A stretch of DNA of 64,000 nt from Cereibacter sphaeroides (GTDB taxonomy: Bacteria > Pseudomonadota > Alphaproteobacteria > Rhodobacterales > Rhodobacteraceae). Position numbers and translations under genes: made by a program. Position 1 is the first letter of the stretch, and every line of letters begins with the position of its first letter. The notes beneath the pieces were generated by a model. It searched no databases. It had not been told where the DNA came from and worked only from the letters and a program-made list of their open reading frames with translations. This document shows positions 1 through 7,818 of the stretch, in pieces. Location of the stretch: positions 1,550,001 to 1,614,000 of the forward strand of contig QFQS01000001.1 in the NCBI GenBank assembly GCA_003243455.1, in the 5' to 3' direction.

Positions 1-1
1 G

Positions 2-541
2 GTGCTGTTCGAACGCGGGGTCTTCGGCGCGGATGACACTGCCAATACGGCGCTGGCGCTGGCGGCCTATGGACTTGGGCTGCCCGCCTTCGTGCTGCAC
101 AAGGTGCTGCAGCCCTTGTTCTATGCGCGCGAAGATACGCGCAGCCCTTTCCGCTATGCCGTCATCTCGATGATCGTCAACGCGGCTTTCGCCATCGGGC
201 TGATGCCTGTCATGGGCTTCATGGCGGCCGCCTTGGCCACCACCGTGGCCGGCTGGGTGATGGTAGTGCAGCTTTGGGCGGGATCGCGCGGGATGGGCCA
301 TGCGGCGTCCTTCGACGCCCGCTTCCGCTCTCGTCTGCCACGGCTGCTGGCGGCCTCGGCGGTGATGGGGGGCTGCCTGTGGATCGGCACACTGGTGCTT
401 GGCCCCGCCCTTGGGATGCATCTGTGGCGCTTCGCTGCGCTGGCGGCGCTGGTCGGGGTCGGGGTGGTCAGCTACTTTGCCGCAGGCACCCTCTTCGGCG
501 CGTTCCGCCTGTCGGAATTCCGCGCGGCGCTGCGGCGCTAG
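2..541 (+). CDS. murJ: Lipid II flippase MurJ, C-terminal part (5' end outside window)
   Basis: About 179 C-terminal residues of a polytopic membrane protein; the start lies upstream of the window. MurJ (MviN) moves lipid II from the inner to the outer face of the cytoplasmic membrane for peptidoglycan synthesis. The opening LFERGVFGADDT and the following GLPAFVLHKVLQPLFYARED match the family's C-terminal half, and the remainder is a run of hydrophobic helices ending in a short basic tail. The stop at 539-541 is separated by one base from the stop of the convergent rhomboid-like gene, so the two transcription units end tail to tail. No functional residues are missing in the visible part. Confidence 0.93.
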   Translation: MLFERGVFGADDTANTALALAAYGLGLPAFVLHKVLQPLFYAREDTRSPFRYAVISMIVNAAFAIGLMPVMGFMAAALATTVAGWVMVVQLWAGSRGMGHAASFDARFRSRLPRLLAASAVMGGCLWIGTLVLGPALGMHLWRFAALAALVGVGVVSYFAAGTLFGAFRLSEFRAALRR

Positions 542-542
542 C

Positions 543-1229
543 CTACCGCTGGCGCAGCTTTTCGCGCACGCGCGCCCAGCCGCCGGGGCTGACGACGAAG
601 GACATGAGGAACCCCGTCGCAAATCCTGCGAAGTCCGCGACCCAGTCCCAGATCCCGCCAATCACCAGTGCGAACAGTAACTGCACGCCCAAGAGGAAGC
701 CGATCATCGTGAAGGCGCGGTACTTGTTCGCCCCCACCGCCGCCAGGTTGACCCACAGCAGGAAGGTGAAGGCCCCGATCAGCCCATAGACCGGCGGATA
801 GCCCCCGATCAGCGGCGACTGTAGTTGTGGCACCATCGTAAAGGCCAGGGCCCCGACGATCCCCGAGCCGAAGAAAACCAGCAGCACCGCCCACCAGCGG
901 AACACCTCGCCCACCATCTTGCCGATGGCCAGCATTATGACGACGACGAAAAGCGTATGCGTGACGCTGACATGGACGAAGGGATAGGTCACCAGCCGCA
1001 TCATCTGCTGCCAAGGATACAGACGCTCATCCAGCATCTCGCGCATCAAGGGTGGTGAAAAGGCAAAGCGCTGCAACGCGTCCAGCCGCCAGCCAACCCC
1101 CTGATCGCCGCCGATGATGCCGCCTGCGCCAAGGCTGACCACGATCTCCATCGCGATCATCGGCAGGGCCAAGGCCCAGATCACCCAGGGCAGCGGGTTC
1201 AGCGGGGCGGTATTCGGTGCGCGGTTCAT
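543..1229 (-). CDS. Rhomboid-fold membrane protein lacking the catalytic residues (pseudoprotease)
   Basis: 228 residues with about six hydrophobic helices. The start ATG at 1229 is preceded by AAGG, and the product begins MNRAPNTAPL. The fold is rhomboid: residues 142-152 (GGYPPVYGLIG) align with the GxSGxIYGLxG serine motif, and 198-203 (ADFAGF) with the AHxxGF histidine motif. However, the serine position is Tyr144, the following glycine is Pro145, the catalytic histidine is Asp199, and the oxyanion Asn of the HxxFN motif is Val95 (H91 is kept). Active rhomboids need the Ser and His, so this copy should not cleave. Role unknown; pseudorhomboids elsewhere bind membrane clients. The gene is otherwise intact and of normal length. 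Confidence 0.85.
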   Translation of the reverse strand: MNRAPNTAPLNPLPWVIWALALPMIAMEIVVSLGAGGIIGGDQGVGWRLDALQRFAFSPPLMREMLDERLYPWQQMMRLVTYPFVHVSVTHTLFVVVIMLAIGKMVGEVFRWWAVLLVFFGSGIVGALAFTMVPQLQSPLIGGYPPVYGLIGAFTFLLWVNLAAVGANKYRAFTMIGFLLGVQLLFALVIGGIWDWVADFAGFATGFLMSFVVSPGGWARVREKLRQR

Positions 1230-1317
1230 CCTTGACCCTTCATCTGGCCGGGCATCGTTGACGCCCCTTGTCGCCAGCGATAAGCCCAAGGCGCAACTTA
1301 TTCCAGACGGAGCAGTC

Positions 1318-2361
1318 ATGGCCGAGCCGGTCCAAACGCCTCAGGCATTCCCCACGCGCATCTTCTCGGGCATCCAACCCTCGGGCGGACTGACGCTTGG
1401 CAACTATCTTGGCGCGCTGAAGCGCTTTGTGGAGAAGCAGGACGAGGGGATCGAGACGATCTACTGCCTCGTCGACATGCACGCCATCACCGTCTGGCAA
1501 GACCCCGAGAAACTGCGCCAGCAGACGCGAGAGGCCGCCGCAGGCTTTATCGCCGCCGGGATCGATCCCAGCCGTTCAATCCTGTTCAACCAGAGCCAGG
1601 TTTCGGCCCATGCCGAGCTTGCGTGGATCTTCAACTGCATCGCCCGCATCGGCTGGATGACGCGCATGACCCAGTTCAAGGACAAGGCGGGCAAGAATTC
1701 CGAAAACTCCAGCCTCGGCCTTCTGGCCTATCCGTCGCTGATGGCGGCCGACATCCTGGCCTACAAGGCCACTCATGTGCCGGTGGGCGAGGACCAGAAG
1801 CAGCATCTGGAGCTGACCCGCGACATCGCGATGAAGTTCAACCATGACTATGGCGTTGATTTCTTCCCCATCACCGAACCGGTGATCGAGGGGGCGGCAA
1901 CCCGCGTCATGTCGCTGCGCGACGGCACCAAGAAGATGTCGAAGTCCGATCCCTCGGACCAAAGCCGGATCAATCTGACCGACGATGCTGACACGATTGC
2001 CAAAAAGTTCCGCAAGGCCAAGACCGACCCCGAACCGTTGCCCGACAGCATCGCGGGGCTGAAGGACCGTCCCGACGCGAAAAATCTGGTGAACATCTAT
2101 GCCGCGCTGGCCGATCTCAGCCCCGATCAGGTGATCGCGCAGTATGCAGGCGCGCAATTCGGGACATTCAAGCCCGCGCTGGCCGACCTGGCCGTGGCCA
2201 AACTGTCGCCGATCACCGCCGAGATGAACCGCCTGATGAAGGACCCGACCGAGATCGATCGCATACTTGGGCGGGGTGCCGAGCAGGCCGATGCCATCGC
2301 GCAGCCGATCCTGGGTCAGGTCTACGACATCGTCGGCATGATCCGGTCGCGCCGGGGTTGA
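1318..2361 (+). CDS. trpS: Tryptophan--tRNA ligase
   Basis: 347 residues. This class I aminoacyl-tRNA synthetase charges tRNA-Trp in the cytoplasm. The N-terminal PSGGLTLGNYLGA (residues 21-33) carries the HIGH-like TLGN signature, and KMSKS is at 206-210 (DGTKKMSKSDPS), so both ATP-binding motifs are present. The C-terminal half is the usual helical anticodon domain. I chose the ATG at 1318, whose product starts MAEPVQT; the frame is open further upstream but that part overlaps the divergent rhomboid gene and resembles nothing. Its stop overlaps the start of the next gene, so both are probably co-transcribed. Confidence 0.97.
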   Translation: MAEPVQTPQAFPTRIFSGIQPSGGLTLGNYLGALKRFVEKQDEGIETIYCLVDMHAITVWQDPEKLRQQTREAAAGFIAAGIDPSRSILFNQSQVSAHAELAWIFNCIARIGWMTRMTQFKDKAGKNSENSSLGLLAYPSLMAADILAYKATHVPVGEDQKQHLELTRDIAMKFNHDYGVDFFPITEPVIEGAATRVMSLRDGTKKMSKSDPSDQSRINLTDDADTIAKKFRKAKTDPEPLPDSIAGLKDRPDAKNLVNIYAALADLSPDQVIAQYAGAQFGTFKPALADLAVAKLSPITAEMNRLMKDPTEIDRILGRGAEQADAIAQPILGQVYDIVGMIRSRRG

Positions 2362-3431
2362 TGCTCCGGCGGCTGGCCAGAGGGGCGCTGACCGCACTTC
2401 TGGCGCTGTCCTGCCTGGGGCTGGTGCTGACGGGCGTGCAGATCGTGCGTGACCCGCTGCTGCGCCCCGTGATCGAGCGCGGCAAGGACGAAATCGCCGC
2501 CGCCATGGATCGCGCAATGCGCCGCGAGGCGACGCCCGAGCACCTGTCGGCAAAGCTGCGGCAGCTGCTGGCGGAACAGTCGCGAAACTGGATCGCGATA
2601 GATGCGGTTCAGGACGTGGCGACCGAACGCCAGCTTACCCTGCCCGCTGATCTGACGCAGGAGATCGCGGCCGCTCGAGATCAGGACGAGGGCTTGATCG
2701 CCGAGACTCACGCCTGTCTGCGTTGCGCCTGGGATATAGCCACCTGCTCGGTAAGCGATGCGCTGATCTGCAAGGCGCCGCTGATGCTTACACCCATCGA
2801 CGATATACGCGGGCTGGCCAAGGGGGGAGCCGACTACATGACCGGGCAAGAGGTCGACCAGCTGGATGTTGGCCTGTCTGTCGTGGGGCTTGGCGCGACC
2901 GGCCTGATCCTGGCTACCGGCGGCAGTTCGGCGACGATCAAGCTGGGAAGCGGCGTGGCAAAGCTGGCGCGAGGCATGAAGCTCCTCTCGCCGGGGGTGG
3001 TTGCCATGGGAACACGGGCCGTCACGCGCGGGCTGGACTGGGGCGCGTTAGCCACCGTTCGCAGCATGGACGACCTGCCACGCGTGATCCGCAGCGCCGA
3101 GATACGCCCGCTGGTCACGCTCACCACCGACTTTGGCCGCGTCGCAGGAGCGACCGACGCCACCACGGCGTTGCACCTCTTGCGCTACGTCGATGACGCC
3201 CCGGAAGCCCGGCGCATAGCAAATGCGGCAGAGGCACTGGGCCCGAAGACCGTCGGGCGGATGGAGGTGTTGGGCAAGGGCCAATTCCTGCGCGCCACGC
3301 TCCGCCTGTCGAATGCCACGCTGCAACTGGCGGCGGCCGTAGCCGGGATTGTGCTGGCCCTTGCGGGGTTTGCCGGGCATCTGGGCCAAACGTTCGCCAT
3401 GCGCCACCTCAGGCGGCTCGCGCGCGGATGA
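2361..3431 (+). CDS. Conserved hypothetical membrane protein
   Basis: 356 residues, family not recognised. An N-terminal hydrophobic segment (about residues 8-26) may be a signal anchor. Next come a charged helical region, a short cysteine cluster (ACLRCAW, then single Cys residues, about 118-138), a glycine-rich hydrophobic stretch (GLSVVGLGATGLILATGG, about 175-192) and another helix near the C terminus (LAAAVAGIVLALAGFAG), so it probably sits in the membrane with a soluble central part. The ATG at 2361 shares one base with the trpS stop; a TTG three bases earlier is the alternative start. A strong terminator 137 bases downstream ends the trpS unit. No function can be assigned. Confidence 0.75.
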   Translation: MLRRLARGALTALLALSCLGLVLTGVQIVRDPLLRPVIERGKDEIAAAMDRAMRREATPEHLSAKLRQLLAEQSRNWIAIDAVQDVATERQLTLPADLTQEIAAARDQDEGLIAETHACLRCAWDIATCSVSDALICKAPLMLTPIDDIRGLAKGGADYMTGQEVDQLDVGLSVVGLGATGLILATGGSSATIKLGSGVAKLARGMKLLSPGVVAMGTRAVTRGLDWGALATVRSMDDLPRVIRSAEIRPLVTLTTDFGRVAGATDATTALHLLRYVDDAPEARRIANAAEALGPKTVGRMEVLGKGQFLRATLRLSNATLQLAAAVAGIVLALAGFAGHLGQTFAMRHLRRLARG

Positions 3432-3567
3432 CCTGTCACGGAATCGAGTCAAACAGATGCCATCTTGCCCGACGGGCGTACCCCGCGCCCGGTCGGGTTC
3501 AGGATGTGTCCCCTTCCCAAAAGCTGCCTGTGGTCTCCCCGGCCCAAGCTGCCCTGCCCGACCAGAA

Positions 3568-3603
3568 ACCCCCGGATCCATGCGTGATCCGGGGGTCTTT
3601 TTT
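3568..3603 (+). terminator. Rho-independent terminator after the trpS unit
   Basis: Perfect 11-bp stem, ACCCCCGGATC (3568-3578) pairing with GATCCGGGGGT (3586-3596), with a 7-base loop, followed by CTTTTTT. It closes the trpS and hypothetical gene unit. The 136 bases between the preceding stop codon and the stem hold no recognisable gene. Confidence 0.9.
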
Positions 3604-3695
3604 CGGATTCCGCACAGGATCGGTGCGCCGATCAAATATAGGCCGCCGCCCTTCGCGCTGATATATAATCGGCATATCCGTCAGGGAAATATGCC

Positions 3696-4181
3696 ATGTC
3701 CAAACTCGCTCCGCCCGAAACTCGTATCGGTCACGTCCACCTCAAAGTCTCGGACCTTGAGCGCGCAATCGCCTTCTACTCCGACGTGCTGGGGTTTGAA
3801 CTGATGCAGCGCTATGGGCCGCAGGCCGCCTTCCTGTCGGCGGGTGGCTATCACCACCACATCGGCCTGAACACCTGGGAGAGCAAGGGTGCGCCACCCT
3901 CGCCGCCCGGCCACCCCGGCCTTTATCACACCGCCTTCCTCTACCCCGACCGTGCCTCGCTGGGTGCGGTGCTGAAGCGTGTGCTCGAGGCGGGCATCCC
4001 GCTGGACGGCGCCGCCGACCATGGCGTCAGCGAGGCGGTCTATCTGCGCGATCCCGACGGCAATGGCGTCGAGCTTTACCGCGACCGTCCGCAGGCGGAA
4101 TGGCCCCGGAACGCGGACGGTGAGTTGAGAATGGTCAACGCCCCGCTGGACGTTCACAAGTTGCTGTCTGAAGCTGCCTGA
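3696..4181 (+). CDS. VOC family protein, extradiol-dioxygenase/CatE-like
   Basis: 161 residues of the vicinal oxygen chelate fold. The N-terminal module starts RIGHVHLKVSDLERAIAFY, which supplies the first metal-ligand histidine (HVHL). GLYHTAFLYPDR (about 74-85) carries a second histidine, and the second module ends DPDGNGVELYRDRP, with the family's glutamate ligand. This resembles single-domain catechol-2,3-dioxygenase or CatE-type proteins; the actual substrate is unknown. A TATAAT at 3664-3669 could be the -10 box of its own promoter, but no good -35 is visible. The ATG at 3696 follows AGGGA; an ATG at 3691 is out of frame. Confidence 0.85.
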   Translation: MSKLAPPETRIGHVHLKVSDLERAIAFYSDVLGFELMQRYGPQAAFLSAGGYHHHIGLNTWESKGAPPSPPGHPGLYHTAFLYPDRASLGAVLKRVLEAGIPLDGAADHGVSEAVYLRDPDGNGVELYRDRPQAEWPRNADGELRMVNAPLDVHKLLSEAA

Positions 4182-4253
4182 CGCTCTGGACCCCGCACGC
4201 CGGCGGTGATTAACTCCGTCCCCGACCCGGTTCGGGCGCATCAGGGGACAGGC

Positions 4254-5114
4254 ATGGCATTCGGCAAACAGATCCGCACCTTCTTCGAGGGACGCTGGCA
4301 TGAGGGCGATGTGCCTGTCATGCGCGCGGCGGATCATGGCATCTGGCAGGGGTCCAGCGTCTTTGACGGCGCGCGTTATTTCGACGGCGTATGCCCTGAC
4401 CTCGCCGCGCACTCGGCCCGCGTGAACCACTCGGCCGAGGCGCTGATGATCACGCCGACCCATTCGGGCGAAGAGATCGAGGCGATATCTCGCGAGGGCC
4501 TGCGCGCCTATGACAAATCGACGGCAGTCTATATCCGACCGATGTACTGGGCGCTGGACGGATCGGAACTCGGCGTCTCGCCGAAAAAAAAATCCACCGG
4601 TTTCGCGATCAGTCTGGAAGCCGTGCCGATGCCGTCGCGCGATGCGACAATGACGCTGTGCCGCACGCGGTTCCGCCGTCCAGTGCTGGAGGATAACGTC
4701 TGCAACGCCAAGGCGGGCTGCCTTTATCCCAATAACGCCCGGATGCTGGTCGAGGCGCAGTCCAAGGGTTTCAGCAACGCCCTTGCCGCCGACGCCATGG
4801 GCAATGTCGCCGAAAGTGCCACCGCCAACGTGTTCATCGTTCGCGACGGCGTGGTGATGACGCCCATCGCCAACGGCACCTTCTTGGCCGGAATCACGCG
4901 CGCGCGCCACATCGCGAACCTGCGTGCCGATGGCGTCGACGTCCGCGAAGTCGTCATGACCTTCGACGATGTCGCCGCCGCGGATGAGGTTTTTCTGTCC
5001 GGCAACTTCTCCAAGGTGATGCCGGTCACGGCTTTCGAGAACCGCTCCTATCAGGTCGGCCCTGTGACAAAGCGCGCGAGAGAGACCTATTGGGATTGGG
5101 CGCTCAGTGCCTGA
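4254..5114 (+). CDS. ilvE: Branched-chain-amino-acid aminotransferase-like class IV enzyme
   Basis: 286 residues, PLP fold type IV. Members transfer the amino group between Val/Leu/Ile and 2-oxoglutarate. The probable Schiff-base lysine lies in NAKAGCLYPNNAR (about residue 155), and the cofactor-cup motif is GNVAESATANVFIV. The start ATG at 4254 is preceded by AGGGGA and gives MAFGKQIRTFFEG. The gene contains a run of nine A residues (4584-4592), encoding KKK in SPKKKSTGF, which is unusual in this GC-rich DNA and may be prone to slippage. Other class IV enzymes such as D-amino-acid or aminodeoxychorismate enzymes are less likely but not excluded. Confidence 0.85.
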   Translation: MAFGKQIRTFFEGRWHEGDVPVMRAADHGIWQGSSVFDGARYFDGVCPDLAAHSARVNHSAEALMITPTHSGEEIEAISREGLRAYDKSTAVYIRPMYWALDGSELGVSPKKKSTGFAISLEAVPMPSRDATMTLCRTRFRRPVLEDNVCNAKAGCLYPNNARMLVEAQSKGFSNALAADAMGNVAESATANVFIVRDGVVMTPIANGTFLAGITRARHIANLRADGVDVREVVMTFDDVAAADEVFLSGNFSKVMPVTAFENRSYQVGPVTKRARETYWDWALSA

Positions 5115-5167
5115 GACTTGCCAGCGACCTGTCGGGACGCGAATATGACCCGCCTGGGGAGAGAATG

Positions 5168-5623
5168 ATGCGCAAGTTCCTTGTCGTGCTCGATGACAGC
5201 CGGGAATGCCTGAACGCCATGCGCTTTGCCGCGCTTCGCGCAGGTCATACCGGCGGCGGGGTGCAAATCCTCTCGGTCATCTCACCCGAGGAATTCGGCA
5301 CCTTCATGGGCGTGGCCGACCTGATGCGGGCCGAGGCGCGCGAAAGGATCGTGGCCCATTTCGAGGTTTTCGCCAAATGGATGCGCGACAAGCAGGGCGT
5401 GGACCCCGAACTTGTGATCCGCGAAGGTGATCCGGTGGCCGAGATATTGGCTCAGGTGCGGGAAGACCCCGCCATCGGTGTTCTGGTGCTGGGTGCCGGC
5501 ACCGAAAAGAACGGCCCAGGCCCGCTGGTTACGCAGATGTCGAAAAATTCCGGCAACCTGCCTATTCCGATCACCATCGTTCCCGGCGACATGTCCAAGG
5601 AACGGCTTGAGGCTATCACCTGA
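5168..5623 (+). CDS. Universal stress protein, UspA family
   Basis: 151 residues with one Usp domain: MRKFLVVLDDSRECLNAM forms the first strand and Asp, the middle carries ELVIREGDPVAEILAQ, and the C-terminal region IGVLVLGAGTE...GNLPIPITIVPG is the nucleotide-binding loop and final strand. Such cytoplasmic proteins often bind ATP and support stress survival. GGAG at 5158-5161 sits six bases before the ATG at 5168, so I prefer this over the ATG at 5165. It lies between ilvE and the KGG-repeat stress gene on the same strand. Confidence 0.88.
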   Translation: MRKFLVVLDDSRECLNAMRFAALRAGHTGGGVQILSVISPEEFGTFMGVADLMRAEARERIVAHFEVFAKWMRDKQGVDPELVIREGDPVAEILAQVREDPAIGVLVLGAGTEKNGPGPLVTQMSKNSGNLPIPITIVPGDMSKERLEAIT

Positions 5624-5674
5624 CCGACCATCGGCAGGTTTCCGCTTCGCTTGCAGGTTGCGCTGAAGACCTGC

Positions 5675-5699
5675 GGAACCATCGCGGCACATAATCGTT
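5675..5699 (+). promoter_or_regulatory. EcfG-type general stress promoter candidate
   Basis: GGAAC at 5675-5679, a 16-base spacer, then CGTT at 5696-5699. This matches the published GGAAC-N16/17-CGTT consensus of alphaproteobacterial EcfG sigma factors. It lies 54 bases before the start of the KGG-repeat stress protein gene, a typical target class. That a functional EcfG exists in this organism is not shown by the window. Confidence 0.6.
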
Positions 5700-5752
5700 T
5701 TCCTGCATATGGTGTGCCCAAGGGGGCGCGCCCTTTGTCAGGAGGACAAGCC

Positions 5753-5959
5753 ATGCCCAACGAAATGCGCGGATCGTCGGACGGTCGCAGCAAAGGTGGC
5801 CAGAATTCCGGCGGGAATTTCAAAAATGACCCTCAGCGCGCAGCCGAGGCGGGCCGCAAGGGGGGGCAGGAATCCGGCGGCAATTTCAAGAACGACCCCA
5901 AGCGCGCGGCGGCGGCAGGGAAAAAGGGTGGTGAAAGCTCTCACGGTCGCCGTTCGTAG
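5753..5959 (+). CDS. KGG-repeat stress-induced protein (GsiB/con-10 type)
   Basis: 68 residues, strongly hydrophilic, with three repeats around K-G-G: SKGGQNSGGNFKNDPQRAAE, RKGGQESGGNFKNDPKRAAA and KKGGESS. The two full repeats are nearly identical. KGG proteins resemble Bacillus GsiB and fungal con-10 and accumulate under general, osmotic or desiccation stress; a catalytic role is not expected. Start: ATG at 5753 behind a perfect AGGAGG about 7 bases upstream; the open frame before it is non-coding. An EcfG-like promoter lies just upstream and a hairpin follows, so it is probably a single-gene unit. Confidence 0.92.
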   Translation: MPNEMRGSSDGRSKGGQNSGGNFKNDPQRAAEAGRKGGQESGGNFKNDPKRAAAAGKKGGESSHGRRS

Positions 5960-5968
5960 CGGCCTGGA

Positions 5969-5992
5969 GGGGAAAGTCGAATGGCTTTCCCC
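5969..5992 (+). terminator. Hairpin after the KGG-repeat gene, probable terminator
   Basis: GGGGAAAG (5969-5976) pairs perfectly with CTTTCCCC (5985-5992) across an 8-base loop, starting 10 bases after the stop codon. The following ACCTTCATTTTAG is only moderately T-rich, so termination may be partial. Confidence 0.6.
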
Positions 5993-6019
5993 ACCTTCAT
6001 TTTAGAATGGTTCCAAAAC

Positions 6020-6048
6020 TTGACATGGGCGCCAGCAAGGCGCATATC
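6020..6048 (+). promoter_or_regulatory. Sigma-70-type promoter for nfu-tsaB-rimI
   Basis: Perfect -35 TTGACA (6020-6025), a 17-base spacer and a -10-like CATATC (6043-6048), placed 27 bases before the nfu start and downstream of the preceding hairpin. The position and spacing fit a housekeeping promoter for the three-gene unit. Confidence 0.65.
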
Positions 6049-6074
6049 CGACCGGAACCGTCGGAGACGCACAC

Positions 6075-6635
6075 ATGTTCATCCAGACCGAATCCACGCC
6101 GAACCCTGCAACGCTGAAATTCCTGCCCGGCCAACAGGTTCTGGACCTGGGCACCGCAGATTTCGCCTCACCCGAGTCGGCTGAGAAATCTCCCCTCGCA
6201 AAACGCATCTTCGCCGTCGATGGCGTCACCGGAGTTTTCTTCGGCACTGATTTCGTGACTGTTACCAAGGCCGAAGCGAATGCCTGGGAACATGTAAAAC
6301 CGGCGATCCTTGGTGCGATCATGGAGCACTATCAGTCCGGTGCGCCGGTCATCGAGGGCGAGCGCGCGGTGTCCGGCCATAAGTCGCATGACGGCCCGGA
6401 TGGCGATATCGTGCGTCAGATCAAGGAATTGCTCGATACGCGCGTCCGTCCGGCCGTGGCGCAGGATGGCGGCGACATCACATTCCACGGCTTTGACCGC
6501 GGCGTGGTCTACCTGCATATGCAGGGCGCTTGCGCGGGTTGCCCTTCGTCCACTCTGACGCTCAAGATGGGCATCGAAAACCTGCTGCGCCATTACATCC
6601 CTGAGGTGGTCGAGGTTCGGCCCGTTGCCGCCTGA
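6075..6635 (+). CDS. NifU-like Fe-S scaffold/carrier protein, Nfu type
   Basis: 186 residues. The N-terminal Nfu_N domain begins MFIQTESTPNPATLKFLPG, and the C-terminal NifU-like domain (about 110-180) contains the Fe-S ligand pair in ACAGCPSSTLTLK (CxxC). Such proteins accept a cluster from the SUF/ISC system and pass it to client enzymes in the cytoplasm. The length and two-domain order are those of the common alphaproteobacterial and mitochondrial Nfu1 type. The last 11 bases overlap tsaB, so translation is likely coupled. Confidence 0.93.
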   Translation: MFIQTESTPNPATLKFLPGQQVLDLGTADFASPESAEKSPLAKRIFAVDGVTGVFFGTDFVTVTKAEANAWEHVKPAILGAIMEHYQSGAPVIEGERAVSGHKSHDGPDGDIVRQIKELLDTRVRPAVAQDGGDITFHGFDRGVVYLHMQGACAGCPSSTLTLKMGIENLLRHYIPEVVEVRPVAA

Positions 6636-7263
6636 GCCAATCGTCCTGGGCTTTGATACATCGGCCGCGCATTGCGCGGCCGCTGTCGTTTCAGGGTTGC
6701 GAACCCTGGCATGGCGTATCGAACCGATGGAAAAAGGCCAGGCAGAACGGGTGATGTTGCTGTTGGCTGAGACATTGGCCGAAGCAGGCGTCGGCTACCG
6801 CGATCTTGCCGGGGTGGGCGTGGGCATCGGTCCCGGAAACTTCACCGGCGTCCGCATCTCTGTGGCGGCGGCACGGGGCCTGGCTTTGACGCTAGGTGTC
6901 CCTGCAATCGGGGTTTCCATTTTCGACGCGCTCGCGCTCGATGGCCCGATCGATGTGGTTACACTGATCGACGCTCGACGGGATGCGCTATGGCTGTCAT
7001 CGGAAGGCCTTGTGGCCCGCCAGGTGACCCTGAACGATCTGCCGCCGGAAATCGCGGGTCGCGCCGTCATCGGCCACCGCGCGAACAAGGTCGCCGTGCT
7101 TATCGGCGGTCATGCACTGGTCCCTGCCCTGCCGCTGCCGGTCGCCATCGCCCGCATCGCCGCAACCAGGCTCGGCACCCCGCAACCGCGTCCCGTGCCC
7201 CTATACCTGCGTGGCGCCGATGCGGCCCCGCCCCGCGATCCCCCGCCGGTGATCCTGCCATGA
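6625..7263 (+). CDS. tsaB: tRNA threonylcarbamoyladenosine biosynthesis protein TsaB
   Basis: 212 residues of the ASKHA-fold partner of TsaD in t6A37 tRNA modification. Evidence: VLGFDTSAAHCAAAVVSG at the N terminus and GVGVGIGPGNFTGVRIS (about 57-73), the hallmark GPGxFTGxR. The start is a TTG at 6625 inside the end of nfu, with GAGG a few bases upstream; no ATG is available before the conserved core. The stop overlaps the ATG of rimI. The nfu-tsaB-rimI order supports the call. Confidence 0.93.
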   Translation: MPPEPIVLGFDTSAAHCAAAVVSGLRTLAWRIEPMEKGQAERVMLLLAETLAEAGVGYRDLAGVGVGIGPGNFTGVRISVAAARGLALTLGVPAIGVSIFDALALDGPIDVVTLIDARRDALWLSSEGLVARQVTLNDLPPEIAGRAVIGHRANKVAVLIGGHALVPALPLPVAIARIAATRLGTPQPRPVPLYLRGADAAPPRDPPPVILP

Positions 7264-7682
7264 CGCCGCAGGAACTCGCCACCCTCCATGCGGAAAGCTT
7301 CACCCATCCCCGCCCCTGGACAGCAGCCGAGTTCGCCGATCTGCTGGCGGGCAACGGCGTGTTCCTTGTCACCGAACCTATGGGCTTTGCCCTTGGCCGC
7401 GTCGTCGCGCGGGAGGCGGAGTTGCTGACTATCGCCGTTGCGCCGACCGCCCGAAGGCAGGGGGTCGGAGGACGGCTGCTTGCGCAGTTTCTTTCCCATG
7501 CCGCCGACCGCGATGCGGAAGACATTTTCCTTGAGGTATCAGCGGATAACCTCGCTGCGCGGGCACTTTACCACGCTGCCGGATTCGCCCAGGCGGGGCT
7601 GCGGCGCGGCTATTACCAGCGACCCGACGGCAACCGCGCCGACGCGATCCTGATGCGTCGCAGGCTGGCGCCGGAAATCTGA
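7260..7682 (+). CDS. rimI: Ribosomal-protein-alanine N-acetyltransferase-like GNAT protein
   Basis: 140 residues with a single GNAT domain. The acetyl-CoA loop is VAPTARRQGVGGRLLAQFL (about 60-78; R/Q-x-x-G-x-G/A), followed by EVSADNLAARALYHAAGF, typical of RimI. RimI acetylates the N-terminal alanine of ribosomal protein bS18. The assignment rests mainly on the position directly behind tsaB, with a 4-base ATGA overlap. The end of the unit shows no clear terminator before the next gene. Confidence 0.85.
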   Translation: MTPQELATLHAESFTHPRPWTAAEFADLLAGNGVFLVTEPMGFALGRVVAREAELLTIAVAPTARRQGVGGRLLAQFLSHAADRDAEDIFLEVSADNLAARALYHAAGFAQAGLRRGYYQRPDGNRADAILMRRRLAPEI

Positions 7683-7818
7683 CCGAACGATAAAATCTTC
7701 CTCTGCCGCTGCGCACCATCAGCATAATCTTACTTGACCACCCATGGGCTTCCGGCCCTAATCACAACCAATCCGCCGGACGAACCGACGGCTTCAAATG
7801 AAAAACGGGGAGAGACCC

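Noticed and set aside
7733..7756. TTGACC/TAATC pair as promoter of the BMP transporter operon
   Set aside because: Spacing of 18-19 bases and a poor -10 make it a guess; mentioned only in the gene entry.
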